Shown here: piece after piece, positions 1 through 8,571 of the stretch
Layout of the letters: every line of letters starts with the position of its first letter
How positions within the stretch are numbered: position 1 is the first letter of the stretch
NCBI GenBank assembly: GCA_017854795.1
Contig: JAFMHB010000021.1
Location: 1-37,226 of the forward strand
Reading direction: 5' to 3'
From: Candidatus Nanopelagicales bacterium
Lineage (GTDB): Bacteria; Actinomycetota; Actinomycetes; S36-B12
Length of the DNA stretch: 37,226 nt
The notes under the pieces: model-generated
What the model was told of the DNA's origin: nothing
Seen by the model: the letters and a program-made list of their open reading frames with translations, nothing else
Databases searched by the model: none
Made by a program: the position numbers and the translations under genes

Positions 1-2197
1 GATCTTCTTTGAGAATGTCGGCTTGAACGGTGCCACGCACGTTGGTGAGAACCCAAGCTCTGATTTCGGCGGCTTCTTCTGCCGTGGGTTCACGATTCTC
101 CCGCTCACGGAAAGCGTCAAGACGTTGGTCGATTGCCGTGTTCATGAACATGGCAAGAATTGTTGGGGCCGGGCCATTGATTGTCATGGAGACCGAGGTC
201 ATCGGATCACACAGGTCAAAGCCGGAGTACAGAACCTTCATGTCATCAAGGGTTGCGATTGATACACCGGAGGTTCCGACCTTGCCGTACACATCTGGCT
301 CTTCATTGGGATCGCGGCCGTACAGGGTGACCGAGTCAAATGCAGTTGAAAGTCGGGTTGCTGGCTGACCTGAGGAGAGCAGGTGGAATCTGCGGTTAGT
401 CCGAAATGCGTCGCCTTCACCGGCGAACATCCGGGCGGGTGCTTCACCATCACGTTTAAACGGGAAGACACCTGATGTAAATGGGTAACTCCCGGGCAGG
501 TTTTCCTCTCGCAGGTAGTGAACGAGTTCACCCGAATCTTCAGTGTGGGGGAGGGCCACGCGAGGAATGCGTGAGCCAGAAAGTGTGTCTTTCCACAGGT
601 TTGTGTGCAGTTCTTTGTCCCGGATAGTGACTACGAGTTCTTCTTGTGAGTACTGCTCGCGAACTTCTGGCCAAGAAGTTAGGAGTGAAACTACGTCGCG
701 TTGCATTTCGGATTCTTGTTTTTCACGTAAGGCTTGGACTTCACTTGCGTCGGCGCCTTGTGCTGCGAGCATGTCCGCAGCAGTGCCTAGGTGTTGCACG
801 CGCCTAGCGATCTCTGCTTGATCATTGGTTGTTGCGTGGTAGGAGCGCACGGTGTCGGCGATTTCGGCAAGGTAGCGTGCGCGGCCCGGTGGCACGATTG
901 TGGTGAGACCTGTTGGTTCCATTCCATCAATGCGGTTCAGTACACCGGGGTTGCTCACCAAACCTTTAGTGACCAGCAGGTCGTAGAGGTAGTGGTAGAG
1001 GTGGGTAACCCCGTCGTCGGCGAAGCGGGCGGCCGAAGTGCCGAAGACCGGCATGTCCTCCCAGGTGGAGCTAAACGCTTGGCGGTTCCGCACGAGTTGG
1101 CGGGCGACATCGCGGCGGGCATCTTCAGCGCCACGACGCTCGAACTTGTTAATTGCCACAGCGTCTGCGTAGTCGAGCATGTCGATTTTTTCGAGTTGTG
1201 AAGCTGCACCAAACTCCGGTGTCATGACGTACAGGGATGTGTCTACGAAAGGAACAATTCCTGAGTCCCCTTGGCCGATTCCGGGGGTCTCAACAACCAC
1301 TAGGTCATGGGTTGCCCGGTACAAAGTTATGACGTCGGCGAGGTTTTCGGGGATCACCGAGCCGGCGCCCCGAGTGGCCAGCGAACGGAAGGTAACGGAT
1401 CCAAGGTCAATGGTGTTCATTCGGATTCGATCACCCAGAAGCGCCCCACCACCCTTGCGACGAGTTGGGTCAACCGCGATTACCGCAATCCGGAGTTTGC
1501 CTTCTTGATCGGTTCGGAAACGTCGCAGGAGTTCATCGGTCAACGTGGACTTTCCGGAGCCACCGGTGCCGGTGATACCGAGTACGGGGGTAGAAACCTG
1601 CGCCGCGGCGGCTTGGATTTTTTCTAGCCACCCTGCCGGCGCACTACCTTCTTCCAGAAGTGTTACCGCCCGAGCAAGTTCGCGTTCATGTCCCGCGAGT
1701 ACCGCGTCCAATGCAGGTATATCTTCGGTGAGGGGTACATCGCACTCTTCCACCATCGAGGCGATCATGCCGACAAGTCCTAGTCGTTGACCGTCCTCGG
1801 GGGAAAAGATTCGCACCCGTTTTTTTGCCAGCAAAGCGATTTCTTCAGGGACAATGACGCCGCCCCCACCACCGTAAATGCGGATGTGTTCTGCGCCTCG
1901 ACTGTCTAACAGGTCGCGCAGGTAGCTGAAGTACTCAACGTGCCCGCCTTGATAAGAGGAGATCGCGATACCTTGAACGTCTTCTTGGATGGCGGCCCGG
2001 ACAATCGTTTCAACACTGCGGTCATGTCCGAGGTGGATTACCTCACACCCTTGTGACTGCAGGATCCGACGCATAATGTTGATCGCTGCGTCATGCCCGT
2101 CGAACAGGCTGGCGGCCGTGACAAACCGAACCGGATTTGTGGGTAGTCGGTCAATGTCGTCGGTGCTCATGGCGCTCATGGTGCTCACGGTGCTCAC
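1..2197 (-). CDS. icmF: Fused isobutyryl-CoA mutase IcmF, C-terminus beyond the left edge
   Basis: Adenosylcobalamin-dependent fused mutase that interconverts branched and linear acyl-CoAs such as isobutyryl- and n-butyryl-CoA. I translated the minus strand from 2197 to the window edge and met no stop (732 codons of the roughly 1,080-1,090 usual). The N-terminal B12 domain has DGHDAAIN at residues 33-40, with H35 the expected axial cobalt ligand, and HIRIYGGGGGVI near 104-115. A MeaB-type GTPase follows with Walker A GITGTGGSGKST at 207-218. The N-terminal part of the mutase barrel follows, with TLYGRDP and PDVYGKVGTSGVSI near residues 624-645. The start is GTG 2197 because GAGGAGAG lies 5-6 bases upstream, directly after an in-frame TAA; ATG 2179 and ATG 2170 are alternatives. 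Domain order separates IcmF from two-subunit methylmalonyl-CoA mutase. Substrate range is inferred from the family. Confidence 0.95.
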   Translation of the reverse strand, partial: MSTVSTMSAMSTDDIDRLPTNPVRFVTAASLFDGHDAAINIMRRILQSQGCEVIHLGHDRSVETIVRAAIQEDVQGIAISSYQGGHVEYFSYLRDLLDSRGAEHIRIYGGGGGVIVPEEIALLAKKRVRIFSPEDGQRLGLVGMIASMVEECDVPLTEDIPALDAVLAGHERELARAVTLLEEGSAPAGWLEKIQAAAAQVSTPVLGITGTGGSGKSTLTDELLRRFRTDQEGKLRIAVIAVDPTRRKGGGALLGDRIRMNTIDLGSVTFRSLATRGAGSVIPENLADVITLYRATHDLVVVETPGIGQGDSGIVPFVDTSLYVMTPEFGAASQLEKIDMLDYADAVAINKFERRGAEDARRDVARQLVRNRQAFSSTWEDMPVFGTSAARFADDGVTHLYHYLYDLLVTKGLVSNPGVLNRIDGMEPTGLTTIVPPGRARYLAEIADTVRSYHATTNDQAEIARRVQHLGTAADMLAAQGADASEVQALREKQESEMQRDVVSLLTSWPEVREQYSQEELVVTIRDKELHTNLWKDTLSGSRIPRVALPHTEDSGELVHYLREENLPGSYPFTSGVFPFKRDGEAPARMFAGEGDAFRTNRRFHLLSSGQPATRLSTAFDSVTLYGRDPNEEPDVYGKVGTSGVSIATLDDMKVLYSGFDLCDPMTSVSMTINGPAPTILAMFMNTAIDQRLDAFRERENREPTAEEAAEIRAWVLTNVRGTVQADILKED

Positions 2198-2236
2198 TTA
2201 GGCTCTCCTCAATCGGACGCCGGCACCACGCCGGCC

Positions 2237-2264
2237 TGTCCTATGGACTCCAAATTATAGGACA
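2237..2264 (-). promoter_or_regulatory. icmF promoter -10 box inside a perfect dyad
   Basis: TGTCCTAT and ATAGGACA form perfect 8-base arms separated by 12 bases. On the minus strand the arm at 2264-2257 runs into a consensus TATAAT (2259-2254), 57 bases before the icmF start. A further GTCCTAG at 2279-2285 falls where the -35 would lie, and the -35 itself is poor (about GGACGT). The arrangement suggests an operator overlapping the promoter. The regulator is unknown. Confidence 0.55.
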
Positions 2265-2336
2265 TCAATGTTCTTTACGTCCTAGTGTCTTAGCGCTTTG
2301 GGATTCTAGGGCAGATCAAGCGTGGGAGGGGAGAGA

Positions 2337-3551
2337 TTAGGGGAGTTTCACCGCGCGGGGGCGCTTGAGTTCCCAGCGGGAGATCGAGCGAAGGTGGACC
2401 TGGTCGGGTCCGTCAAAGATCTTGAGCGCGCGCTGCCAGCCGTACATCTTGGCGAGCACGGTGTCATCACTGACCCCAAGGCCACCATGAACCTGGATGG
2501 CCCGATCAATCACATTGCAGGCAATGCGCGGAGCAATGACCTTGATAGCCGCGATCTCGGTCTTAGCCGACTTTGCCCCAGCTTGGTCAATCATCCATGC
2601 GGCCTTCAAGGTCATAAGGCGCGCCTGCTCAATCTCGATTCGTGACTCGGCAATCCATTCTTGGATGGATCCTTGGTCAGCAAGTGGCCCACCGAATGCC
2701 ACCCGAGAGTTGGCTCGCTCCACCATCATTTGCAATGCACGCTCGGCTTGGCCGATTGAACGCATGCAGTGATGGATGCGACCGGGCCCTAGGCGTGCTT
2801 GGGCGATCATGAACCCGTCACCTTCGGTGGCGAGAATATTGCTTGCGGGTACCCGAACATTTTCAAACTCGATCCACGCGTGGCCGTGCTGATCGTGACG
2901 GCCGAACACGGTGAGTGAGCGAACTATGCGCACACCAGGAGTGTCTGTAGGAACCAAAACCATGGATTGCTGGCGGTGAGCTGGGCCGTCCGGGTCGGTC
3001 TTTCCCATCACGATCAGGATCTTGCAGCGAGGATCCATTGCTCCACTGGTCCACCACTTGGTGCCATTAATCACGTACTCGTCACCCTCGCGCGTGATGG
3101 TGCATTCAATATTTGTGGCATCACTGCTGGCGACATACGGTTCCGTCATAGCAAACCCAGAGCGCATGGTGCCGTCAAGGAGTGGCTCGAGCCATTTTTC
3201 TTTTTGTTCATCGGTACCGAAGAGGTGAATTGTTTCCATGTTTCCGGTGTCTGGGGCTTGGCAGTTGATTGCCTCGGGGAAAATGTCAACACTCCAGCCG
3301 GAGATTTCCGCGAGTTGCGCGTACTCAACGTTGGTGAGTCCGCTGAACTCTGGCAGGAATAGGTTCCATAGTCCCAGTTCACGGGCTTCCGTCTTCAATT
3401 CCTCAACGATGGGAGGGAGATTGAAGTCATCGGGGCCAACGGATGCGCGGTATTCGTCGTATATGGCTTCGGCGGGCAGCACCCGATCATTAAGGAAAGC
3501 CCACATCAACTCAGAAAGTTCTTGAGCCTTTTCGCTAGGTTGAAAGTCCAT
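2337..3551 (-). CDS. Acyl-CoA dehydrogenase, ACAD10/11 type
   Basis: FAD enzyme that introduces the alpha-beta double bond into an acyl-CoA. At 404 residues it has normal family length. The FAD/substrate loop [14 protein letters not shown], the [16 protein letters not shown] segment typical of the ACAD10/11 and FadE subgroup, and the C-terminal [11 protein letters not shown] and FDGPDQVH motifs are all visible. The catalytic base position (E376 of medium-chain enzymes) aligns with D380 in FDGPDQ; aspartate is usual in this subgroup. ATG 3551 follows GGAGTAAAC, a good ribosome site. It lies upstream of icmF on the same strand, 140 bases away, but icmF appears to have its own promoter. It is divergent from the CoA ligase. 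The subgroup often handles branched or hydroxylated acyl-CoAs; the substrate here is unknown. Confidence 0.93.
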   Translation of the reverse strand: MDFQPSEKAQELSELMWAFLNDRVLPAEAIYDEYRASVGPDDFNLPPIVEELKTEARELGLWNLFLPEFSGLTNVEYAQLAEISGWSVDIFPEAINCQAPDTGNMETIHLFGTDEQKEKWLEPLLDGTMRSGFAMTEPYVASSDATNIECTITREGDEYVINGTKWWTSGAMDPRCKILIVMGKTDPDGPAHRQQSMVLVPTDTPGVRIVRSLTVFGRHDQHGHAWIEFENVRVPASNILATEGDGFMIAQARLGPGRIHHCMRSIGQAERALQMMVERANSRVAFGGPLADQGSIQEWIAESRIEIEQARLMTLKAAWMIDQAGAKSAKTEIAAIKVIAPRIACNVIDRAIQVHGGLGVSDDTVLAKMYGWQRALKIFDGPDQVHLRSISRWELKRPRAVKLP

Positions 3552-3582
3552 GTTTACTCCGATTACTCCGTGATGTTGGTGC

Positions 3583-3654
3583 CGGACAGTTTTCGGACAC
3601 TACCAGAGGGAGTAATCTCCCGCCTGTGCTAGGAATGGTACAAATGGTGAAATT
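3583..3654. promoter_or_regulatory. Divergent control region with repeats between dehydrogenase and CoA ligase
   Basis: The 130-base gap between the two divergent genes holds two direct copies of CGGACA (3583-3588 and 3594-3599, 11 bases apart, one helical turn). It also holds an inverted repeat GGGAG-TAAT-CTCCC (3608-3621) and an AAATGGTGAAATT element (3642-3654) that matches the tandem repeats at 9797-9824. No clear -10/-35 pair stood out. Confidence 0.35.
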
Positions 3655-3681
3655 GTGTTGCCCCGATAAAAAGGATGTGCT

Positions 3682-5247
3682 GTGGCTGAATTAAATCTTG
3701 GGCCGATTGCCGAGATCGCTGCAACTCAGCCCACAGAAATCGCACTGGTTGACGGATTGTCGCGCCGAACATGGGCGCAGACGGCTGCTGAACTCCGAAG
3801 CGTTGCTTCGTTGATGCTGGCGGGTGCGCCCGACCCGGATCAGCGCTGGGGCATCCTTGGAGACAATGCTTCCCCCACACTGCTGGCTCACGCTGCAGGG
3901 CTGATGGCAGGTGTAGGCACGGTGGCCGTGTCACGTCAACTCACCCTTCCAGAACTGCGCGATCAAATTGAAGATGCACACATGGTTGGCCTGATTACAG
4001 GGCCCGGTGGCGCCGCAACGGCAGTGTCGGCGCTCGAGGCGGGGCTGGTGAACACGGTTGTGTTGCACTCTGGAGCCACTAACTCCTCCGAGCATTCAGG
4101 CCTGATTGAGTGGGATGAATGGCTTGCCGCTGCACCCACTGGTGTGGAATTCCACGAACGCCCAGCGTGCCCCACCATGGTGTACACGTCGGGAACAACA
4201 GGTCGCGCACGTGGAACCTCTACTCGTTGGGTGCTCGCCAAGGTTTCGAATCACCTGCAATACCTGGATAAATTACGGGAGCGTGCGCAGTTCCCCGAAG
4301 GTGCACACATAGTTGTTGGTCCACTGCAACATAACGGTCCTCTCACCGCGGTACGTCACCTGTTACTCGGACGCCCGGTGGTTGTTGTCGGGAAATTTGA
4401 CGCCGAGAAAGTATTGGGTCTGATCGACACTTACCGCGTGAGTTCATCCGTCATGGTGCCGACACATTTTCAAAGGTTGCTGGCCGTTGATCCCGATGTG
4501 CGGGCTTCATTTGACGTTACTTGCGTGCAACTCATCGCACACACTGGTTCTGCCTGCCCGCCAGATGTTAAGCGGGAGATGATCAACTGGTTTGGTCCCG
4601 TACTGCTGGAGTCCTATGGCGGCAGTGAGACCGGAACCCTGTGTCGCATCACTTCACCGGAATGGCTCGAGCATCCAGGTTCTGTTGGGCGCACAGTTGA
4701 GCCCTTCGATGTCATAGTTGTTGACGAGGATGGCAATGAGTTAGGAGTGGGTGAGACCGGGATCCTCGCATTCCAAGCGCCCGAGGGATATGGGCCGAGC
4801 TACCACCAAGATCCCGAGAAAACGGCGAAGGCGTACGTGCGACCGGGTGCATTCACGCTGGGTGACATGGGCCATGTTGACGAGAACGGCTTTATCTTCA
4901 TTACCGACCGCCTCTCAGACATGGTTGTCTCAGGAGGGGTCAACCTTTATCCGTCTGAGAGTGAGAATTCGTTGCTCGATCACCCGGGCGTTGCAGAGGT
5001 TGCGATTATCGGGATTCCTTCCGTCGATCTGGGCGAGCAACTCCTTGCATTCATCGTGCCCTCGAATCCTTCAGACCCACCCACAGCCAATGAACTGCAG
5101 TCTTTCTGCCGCGAACGACTGGCGGCTTATAAAATCCCTCGCCAAATTGAGTTCATCGATGAGTTGCCGCGTAATGAAATGCAGAAGGTGGATAAGAAGC
5201 TACTCCGACGCCCTTATTGGGACGGGCAACGTAATATTGCTGGCTAA
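3682..5247 (+). CDS. Acyl-CoA synthetase / AMP-dependent ligase (ANL superfamily)
   Basis: Activates a carboxylic acid to its acyl-CoA via an acyl-adenylate. At 521 residues it is normal length. The phosphate loop YTSGTTGRARGT is at residues 168-179; it departs from the usual TGxPKG (A for P, R for K). The adenine motif is LESYGGSETG. The hinge region has LGDMGHVDENGFIFITDRLSD, and the catalytic lysine is K502 in RNEMQKVDKK, aligned with the family TGKV lysine. The start is GTG 3682, preceded by AAGGA six bases away; a nearby ATG at 3675 is out of frame and stops at once. It pairs naturally with the divergent acyl-CoA dehydrogenase. Substrate (fatty, aromatic or terpenoid acid) cannot be read from sequence. 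Confidence 0.92.
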   Translation: MAELNLGPIAEIAATQPTEIALVDGLSRRTWAQTAAELRSVASLMLAGAPDPDQRWGILGDNASPTLLAHAAGLMAGVGTVAVSRQLTLPELRDQIEDAHMVGLITGPGGAATAVSALEAGLVNTVVLHSGATNSSEHSGLIEWDEWLAAAPTGVEFHERPACPTMVYTSGTTGRARGTSTRWVLAKVSNHLQYLDKLRERAQFPEGAHIVVGPLQHNGPLTAVRHLLLGRPVVVVGKFDAEKVLGLIDTYRVSSSVMVPTHFQRLLAVDPDVRASFDVTCVQLIAHTGSACPPDVKREMINWFGPVLLESYGGSETGTLCRITSPEWLEHPGSVGRTVEPFDVIVVDEDGNELGVGETGILAFQAPEGYGPSYHQDPEKTAKAYVRPGAFTLGDMGHVDENGFIFITDRLSDMVVSGGVNLYPSESENSLLDHPGVAEVAIIGIPSVDLGEQLLAFIVPSNPSDPPTANELQSFCRERLAAYKIPRQIEFIDELPRNEMQKVDKKLLRRPYWDGQRNIAG

Positions 5248-5298
5248 ATTGCCGGCTCTCAGTCTTTCTCCGAGTGAAGTACAGCACATAGTTTTTAC

Positions 5299-5327
5299 CT
5301 GACAGGAATGCCTACTGCGGGTAAATT
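5299..5327 (+). promoter_or_regulatory. Sigma-70-type promoter of the SDR-LLM operon
   Basis: CTGACA (5299-5304), a 17-base spacer and TAAATT (5322-5327) lie about 70 bases before the SDR start. A dyad GTTCTG-N13-CAGAAC (5335-5359) sits just downstream, where an operator would block transcription. The gene itself has AAGGAGG four to five bases before its ATG. Confidence 0.6.
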
Positions 5328-5394
5328 AAGAAGTGTTCTGCCGTAGGAACCACCAGAACGCCGGTCGTCGGCCGGTCCCCATCAAGGAGGATTA

Positions 5395-6171
5395 ATGTTA
5401 AAAGGAATTGCCGGAAAAACCGCGATAGTGACCGGAGCAGCTGGCGGGATCGGTGCCGCTGCCGTGCGACGACTGCATGCTGAAGGTGCAAATGTTGTTG
5501 CCGTTGACATCAACCAAGCCGGTGTGGATGCACTCGCAACCGAGTTGGGCGATCGAGTTCTCGCAATCGGCGCCGACGTCACCAGCCCCGAAGACACGGC
5601 AAAATTTTTCGCAACCACCGTTGAGAAATTCGGCAGTGTCGACATGTTTTACGCCAACGCAGGAGTTGAAAGCCGCGTACTCACCGTCGCTGACTTCGAC
5701 ATTAACGACTTTGAGAAAGTTTTCGCTGTAAACGTTCTTAGTGCGTTTCTGGGTGCCTCCGCGGCGATGCGACAGATGGCAACCCAACCTGAACGCGGCA
5801 AAATCGTATTCACGGCCTCGATCGCAGGCTTGAAGGGCGACGCTGGCGTTGGGGTTTACGTTGCCAGCAAGCACGCAGTGATCGGAATGTCGAAGTCACT
5901 GATGAAAGAAGCTGGACCACAGGGCATTCGCGTTAACGTCGTGGCACCTGGTGTGGTTGACACTCGCATGATGCGCCCCCTAGAAGAAGGGCTCGCGGGC
6001 CTTGCCGGCATAGATGTCGAAACATTTAAGGGCGCTATGAGTGCGGCAGTCCCCATGGGTCGGTACGCAGAACCGGAAGAAATCGCCGCAACGGCCGCTT
6101 GGCTTCTCAGCGACGAAGTTCCCTACATGCACGGCGAAGTCGTCACCGTTGGTGGCGGTCTTTGGCCGTGA
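5395..6171 (+). CDS. Short-chain dehydrogenase/reductase (SDR 1)
   Basis: NAD(P)-dependent oxidoreductase of the classical SDR family, 258 residues. The cofactor motif TGAAGGIG lies near residue 14-21, followed by NAG (FYANAGVE), the catalytic serine in VFTASIAG, and YVASK carrying the active Tyr and Lys. The Asp after the second strand (VVAVDIN) favours NAD over NADP. ATG 5395 has a strong AAGGAGG site. Its stop TGA overlaps the GTG of the LLM gene, so the two are probably translationally coupled and may act on the same intermediate. One of five SDRs in the window; substrate unknown, probably a secondary alcohol or 3-hydroxyacyl compound. Confidence 0.92.
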   Translation: MLKGIAGKTAIVTGAAGGIGAAAVRRLHAEGANVVAVDINQAGVDALATELGDRVLAIGADVTSPEDTAKFFATTVEKFGSVDMFYANAGVESRVLTVADFDINDFEKVFAVNVLSAFLGASAAMRQMATQPERGKIVFTASIAGLKGDAGVGVYVASKHAVIGMSKSLMKEAGPQGIRVNVVAPGVVDTRMMRPLEEGLAGLAGIDVETFKGAMSAAVPMGRYAEPEEIAATAAWLLSDEVPYMHGEVVTVGGGLWP

Positions 6172-7091
6172 CCGATCGCATGCGCGTCGGCCTTGCACTC
6201 CCTCAGTTGGGTAGCAATGTCGACGCGAGTGCTGTTCGTGGATTTGCCGAGCGAGCCGAGGAACTCGGCTTCGGGCACCTATTCGTGCAACAGCATCTGT
6301 TCTACCCGCACGAAGTGTTGTCGGGTTACTCAGCGCGGCCTGGGCTTCCTGTTCCGCAGGCGTATCGCTCGGTGTTGCAGCCAATGGAATTGTTGTCGGT
6401 TGTCGCAGGTTGGACCTCTGAAATCATTTTGGGAACCAGCATTCTCGTGGCAGGCTACAACCGGCCGGTTGACTTAGCCCAGCGGATCACAACACTGGAC
6501 GTACTCTCGGGCGGTCGGACCGTTTTTGGTTTTAGTGTCGGGTGGTCCGACGAAGAGCACGCGCAGTACGACGTTGACCCGCGTACTCGGGGTCGTCGCG
6601 CAGGTGAATTTATCGACGCCATGAAAGCTTGCTGGGGTCCTGATCCCGTGATTCATCAGGGTGAGTTTTTCTCCATTCCCGCATCTGATGTTGACCCCAA
6701 ACCAATTCAGCGGCCGCACCCGCCACTGATGGCGGGCATGCGATCAGAGATTGGTCTCAAGCGGACCGCCGAACAATTCGATTGGTGGAATCCTGCATCG
6801 GGGACACTCGAGCAGCATTTGGAAACGATGAACCTTCTTGCCACAATGCGTCCGGCTGAACTTGCCCCGCTAAAAATGTGTTGGAACCTATTTACTGACC
6901 CACCCGTGGTCGTGGCAAACCTACGGCCGCTCAGTGTTGACGAGTTGTGTGTTGAGGTGGCCGCCGCTGCAGCCGCGGGGGTCGACGCCGTTTCTATTGA
7001 TGCGAACTTTGATCCTGCAATTTTGTCTCCGCAGGATTGGCTCGGTATACCCGATCGACTCGCACCTTTGCTTGACGCAGCTGTTCGGTAA
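6168..7091 (+). CDS. LLM-class flavin/F420-dependent oxidoreductase (LLM 1)
   Basis: Luciferase-like TIM-barrel oxidoreductase of about 307 residues using FMN or F420. Visible family features are the start RVGLALPQLG, the LGFGHLFVQQH strand, the IILGTSILVAGYNRPVDLAQRITTLD region cut here into its typical parts (IILGTSIL; LAQRITTLDVLSGGR) and the GFSVGWSDEEH segment. I chose GTG 6168, whose GTGA overlaps the SDR stop; ATG 6180 is the alternative, and a longer reading back to 6099 would overlap the SDR deeply with no homology. It is the last gene of the unit and runs into the HAD gene tail to tail with 11 bases between. Possible roles include Baeyer-Villiger-like oxygenation or F420 hydride transfer. 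Confidence 0.88.
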   Translation: MTDRMRVGLALPQLGSNVDASAVRGFAERAEELGFGHLFVQQHLFYPHEVLSGYSARPGLPVPQAYRSVLQPMELLSVVAGWTSEIILGTSILVAGYNRPVDLAQRITTLDVLSGGRTVFGFSVGWSDEEHAQYDVDPRTRGRRAGEFIDAMKACWGPDPVIHQGEFFSIPASDVDPKPIQRPHPPLMAGMRSEIGLKRTAEQFDWWNPASGTLEQHLETMNLLATMRPAELAPLKMCWNLFTDPPVVVANLRPLSVDELCVEVAAAAAAGVDAVSIDANFDPAILSPQDWLGIPDRLAPLLDAAVR

Positions 7092-7102
7092 TAACTAAAC
7101 AA

Positions 7103-7774
7103 TTAACGCGATTCGGGTAACAGCACGTTTCTTAACTCTGCAACCGTTGCTGCCCGGTGGGTCGGCGCGCATTCATCAAGTTCACCCAATGGCGCGTAAC
7201 CCCAATAGGCCGCGATGCTGTCTACTCCATGCGCCTGGGCAGCATCAAGATCAAGGGCGCGATCACCCACCATGACAATTCGTTGCGTGACGGCATTGAC
7301 CTGCATATGCGTGAATGCATGTTCGAGTACATCGGTTTTGTTTTGACGCGAACCGTCGGAAGCTGATCCCGCTACGAAAGTGAAGTGATGATCAATGTTG
7401 GCGTGTTGCAAGATTCGCTCTGCAGACTCTGCAGGCTTGGATGTTGCCAAGGCAATTGATACCCCCGCATCAAACAGGTCATTGACTAAATCGAGCATTC
7501 CCGGGTACAGATCAAAGTCGTACTCCATGCCGTGGAAATACACCGAGCAAAACAGCTCGAAGAAGCGTTGTTCATCGGCTGGATCGGTGAGTCCGAAAAC
7601 TTTCGGCAGCACCTCCGACAGAGGTGGCCCCATGAATTCCTCGAGTTCGCCTTGGGTTGGCGTTATGCCAAAGCCATTGATGAGTGCATGGCGGACTGCG
7701 GCCTGCACGCCTGGCTCCGAATCAATGATGGTGCCGTCGAGATCAAGAAGTACCAAATCATAAGGAAGGGTCAC
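7103..7774 (-). CDS. HAD-superfamily hydrolase, phosphoglycolate-phosphatase-like
   Basis: Predicted small-molecule phosphatase of about 223 residues. The nucleophile loop LLDLDGT gives D11 and D13. A helical cap, the second motif ATSK, a downstream Lys and the acidic loop VMVGDRALDLDAA complete the HAD set. GTG 7774 overlaps the upstream SDR stop as GTGA, matching other junctions in this operon, and gives the typical start MTLPYDLVLLD; an ATG at 7792 would lie inside the SDR. It is the last gene of the ferredoxin-SnoaL-SDR-HAD operon. Its presence suggests a phosphorylated intermediate, but HAD proteins are promiscuous and could serve general repair. Confidence 0.88.
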   Translation of the reverse strand: MTLPYDLVLLDLDGTIIDSEPGVQAAVRHALINGFGITPTQGELEEFMGPPLSEVLPKVFGLTDPADEQRFFELFCSVYFHGMEYDFDLYPGMLDLVNDLFDAGVSIALATSKPAESAERILQHANIDHHFTFVAGSASDGSRQNKTDVLEHAFTHMQVNAVTQRIVMVGDRALDLDAAQAHGVDSIAAYWGYAPLGELDECAPTHRAATVAELRNVLLPESR

Positions 7775-8571
7775 GTGCGAATCCCGCGCCAAGCAAGTGT
7801 GCCGCCGTCAACGGGGTAAATCCCGCCGGTAACAAAGGAAGCTGCATCCGAAGCCAGGAAGCAGGCCACCTGAGCGACTTCGTCCGCCGCGCCGAAGCGA
7901 GGAATAACCTGCGTGCCGGTCATGCGTAGTTCGGTCTGAGCTGGATCAACTCCTGAAACTAAATGACTTTGTGCCATAGGGGTGTCGATAGTTCCGGGCA
8001 AAAAGGCGTTGACCCGAATGTTCGGACCTAGTGCAACGGCGCAGGATTTCGTCAGTTGGATCACCCCGGCTTTGCTCGCCCCGTAAGCAATGGCGCTGGT
8101 AGTTCCATGAACACCGGCAACCGATGCCGAGTTCACAATCGAGGGTCCTCGACCCGATACCCGCAGGTGGGGGGCGGCAGCTTTCGTGGCTAGCCAGACC
8201 GCCTTGAGGTTTACGGCCATAACTGTGTCCCACGTGGTTTCGTCGAGGGTGTCGAACCCGGCCGGGTGCAGAAAAGCAGTATCGATCACACCGGCGTTAT
8301 TAATCAACGTGTCCAGCCCACCGGCAAATGACGCCGAAGTTTCGATCATCTCGTGAATCTGATCAGGTTGGGTTAAATCCGCGGTGATCACCAGTGCGGT
8401 TGCTCCGGCATTGCGAACCAATTCAGCGGTCTCTTGGGCTAAATCATCTTGGATGTCAACGATGGTGAGTGCTTCGGCGCCCTGCACCGCGCACGCGATT
8501 GCAATTGCCCGACCCATGCCCTGAGCGGCTCCGGTAACGAGGACACGTTTGCCCTTGAGTGCCTCACTCAC
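7771..8571 (-). CDS. Short-chain dehydrogenase/reductase (SDR 2)
   Basis: Classical SDR of about 266 residues. It has TGAAQGMG near residue 12, NNAG (TLINNAGVID), catalytic Ser in VNSASVAG, YGASK, and the PGTIDTPM and VDGGTLAW C-terminal segments. The start GTG 8571 overlaps the stop of the SnoaL gene (GTGA); a TTG at 8583 is the only longer option and is less likely. VDIQD after the second strand points to NAD. The operon places it between a double SnoaL protein and a HAD phosphatase, with a ferredoxin at the head. Substrate unknown. Confidence 0.9.
   Translation of the reverse strand: MSEALKGKRVLVTGAAQGMGRAIAIACAVQGAEALTIVDIQDDLAQETAELVRNAGATALVITADLTQPDQIHEMIETSASFAGGLDTLINNAGVIDTAFLHPAGFDTLDETTWDTVMAVNLKAVWLATKAAAPHLRVSGRGPSIVNSASVAGVHGTTSAIAYGASKAGVIQLTKSCAVALGPNIRVNAFLPGTIDTPMAQSHLVSGVDPAQTELRMTGTQVIPRFGAADEVAQVACFLASDAASFVTGGIYPVDGGTLAWRGIRT

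Noticed and set aside
1-2197. icmF might be broken, since it is cut by the window edge and many short frames overlap it
   Set aside because: Reading the minus strand codon by codon from 2197 gives the B12, GTPase and mutase motifs in one frame (checked at H35, the Walker A glycine and the YGRDP tyrosine), with no stop met.
5398-5874. 158-codon minus-strand frame opposite SDR 1
   Set aside because: The plus strand encodes a complete SDR with all motifs and a strong ribosome site; the antisense product looks like no family.
6099-6167. N-terminal extension of LLM 1 back to 6099
   Set aside because: It would overlap the SDR by 73 bases with an arginine-rich, non-homologous sequence; GTG 6168 or ATG 6180 fits the family.
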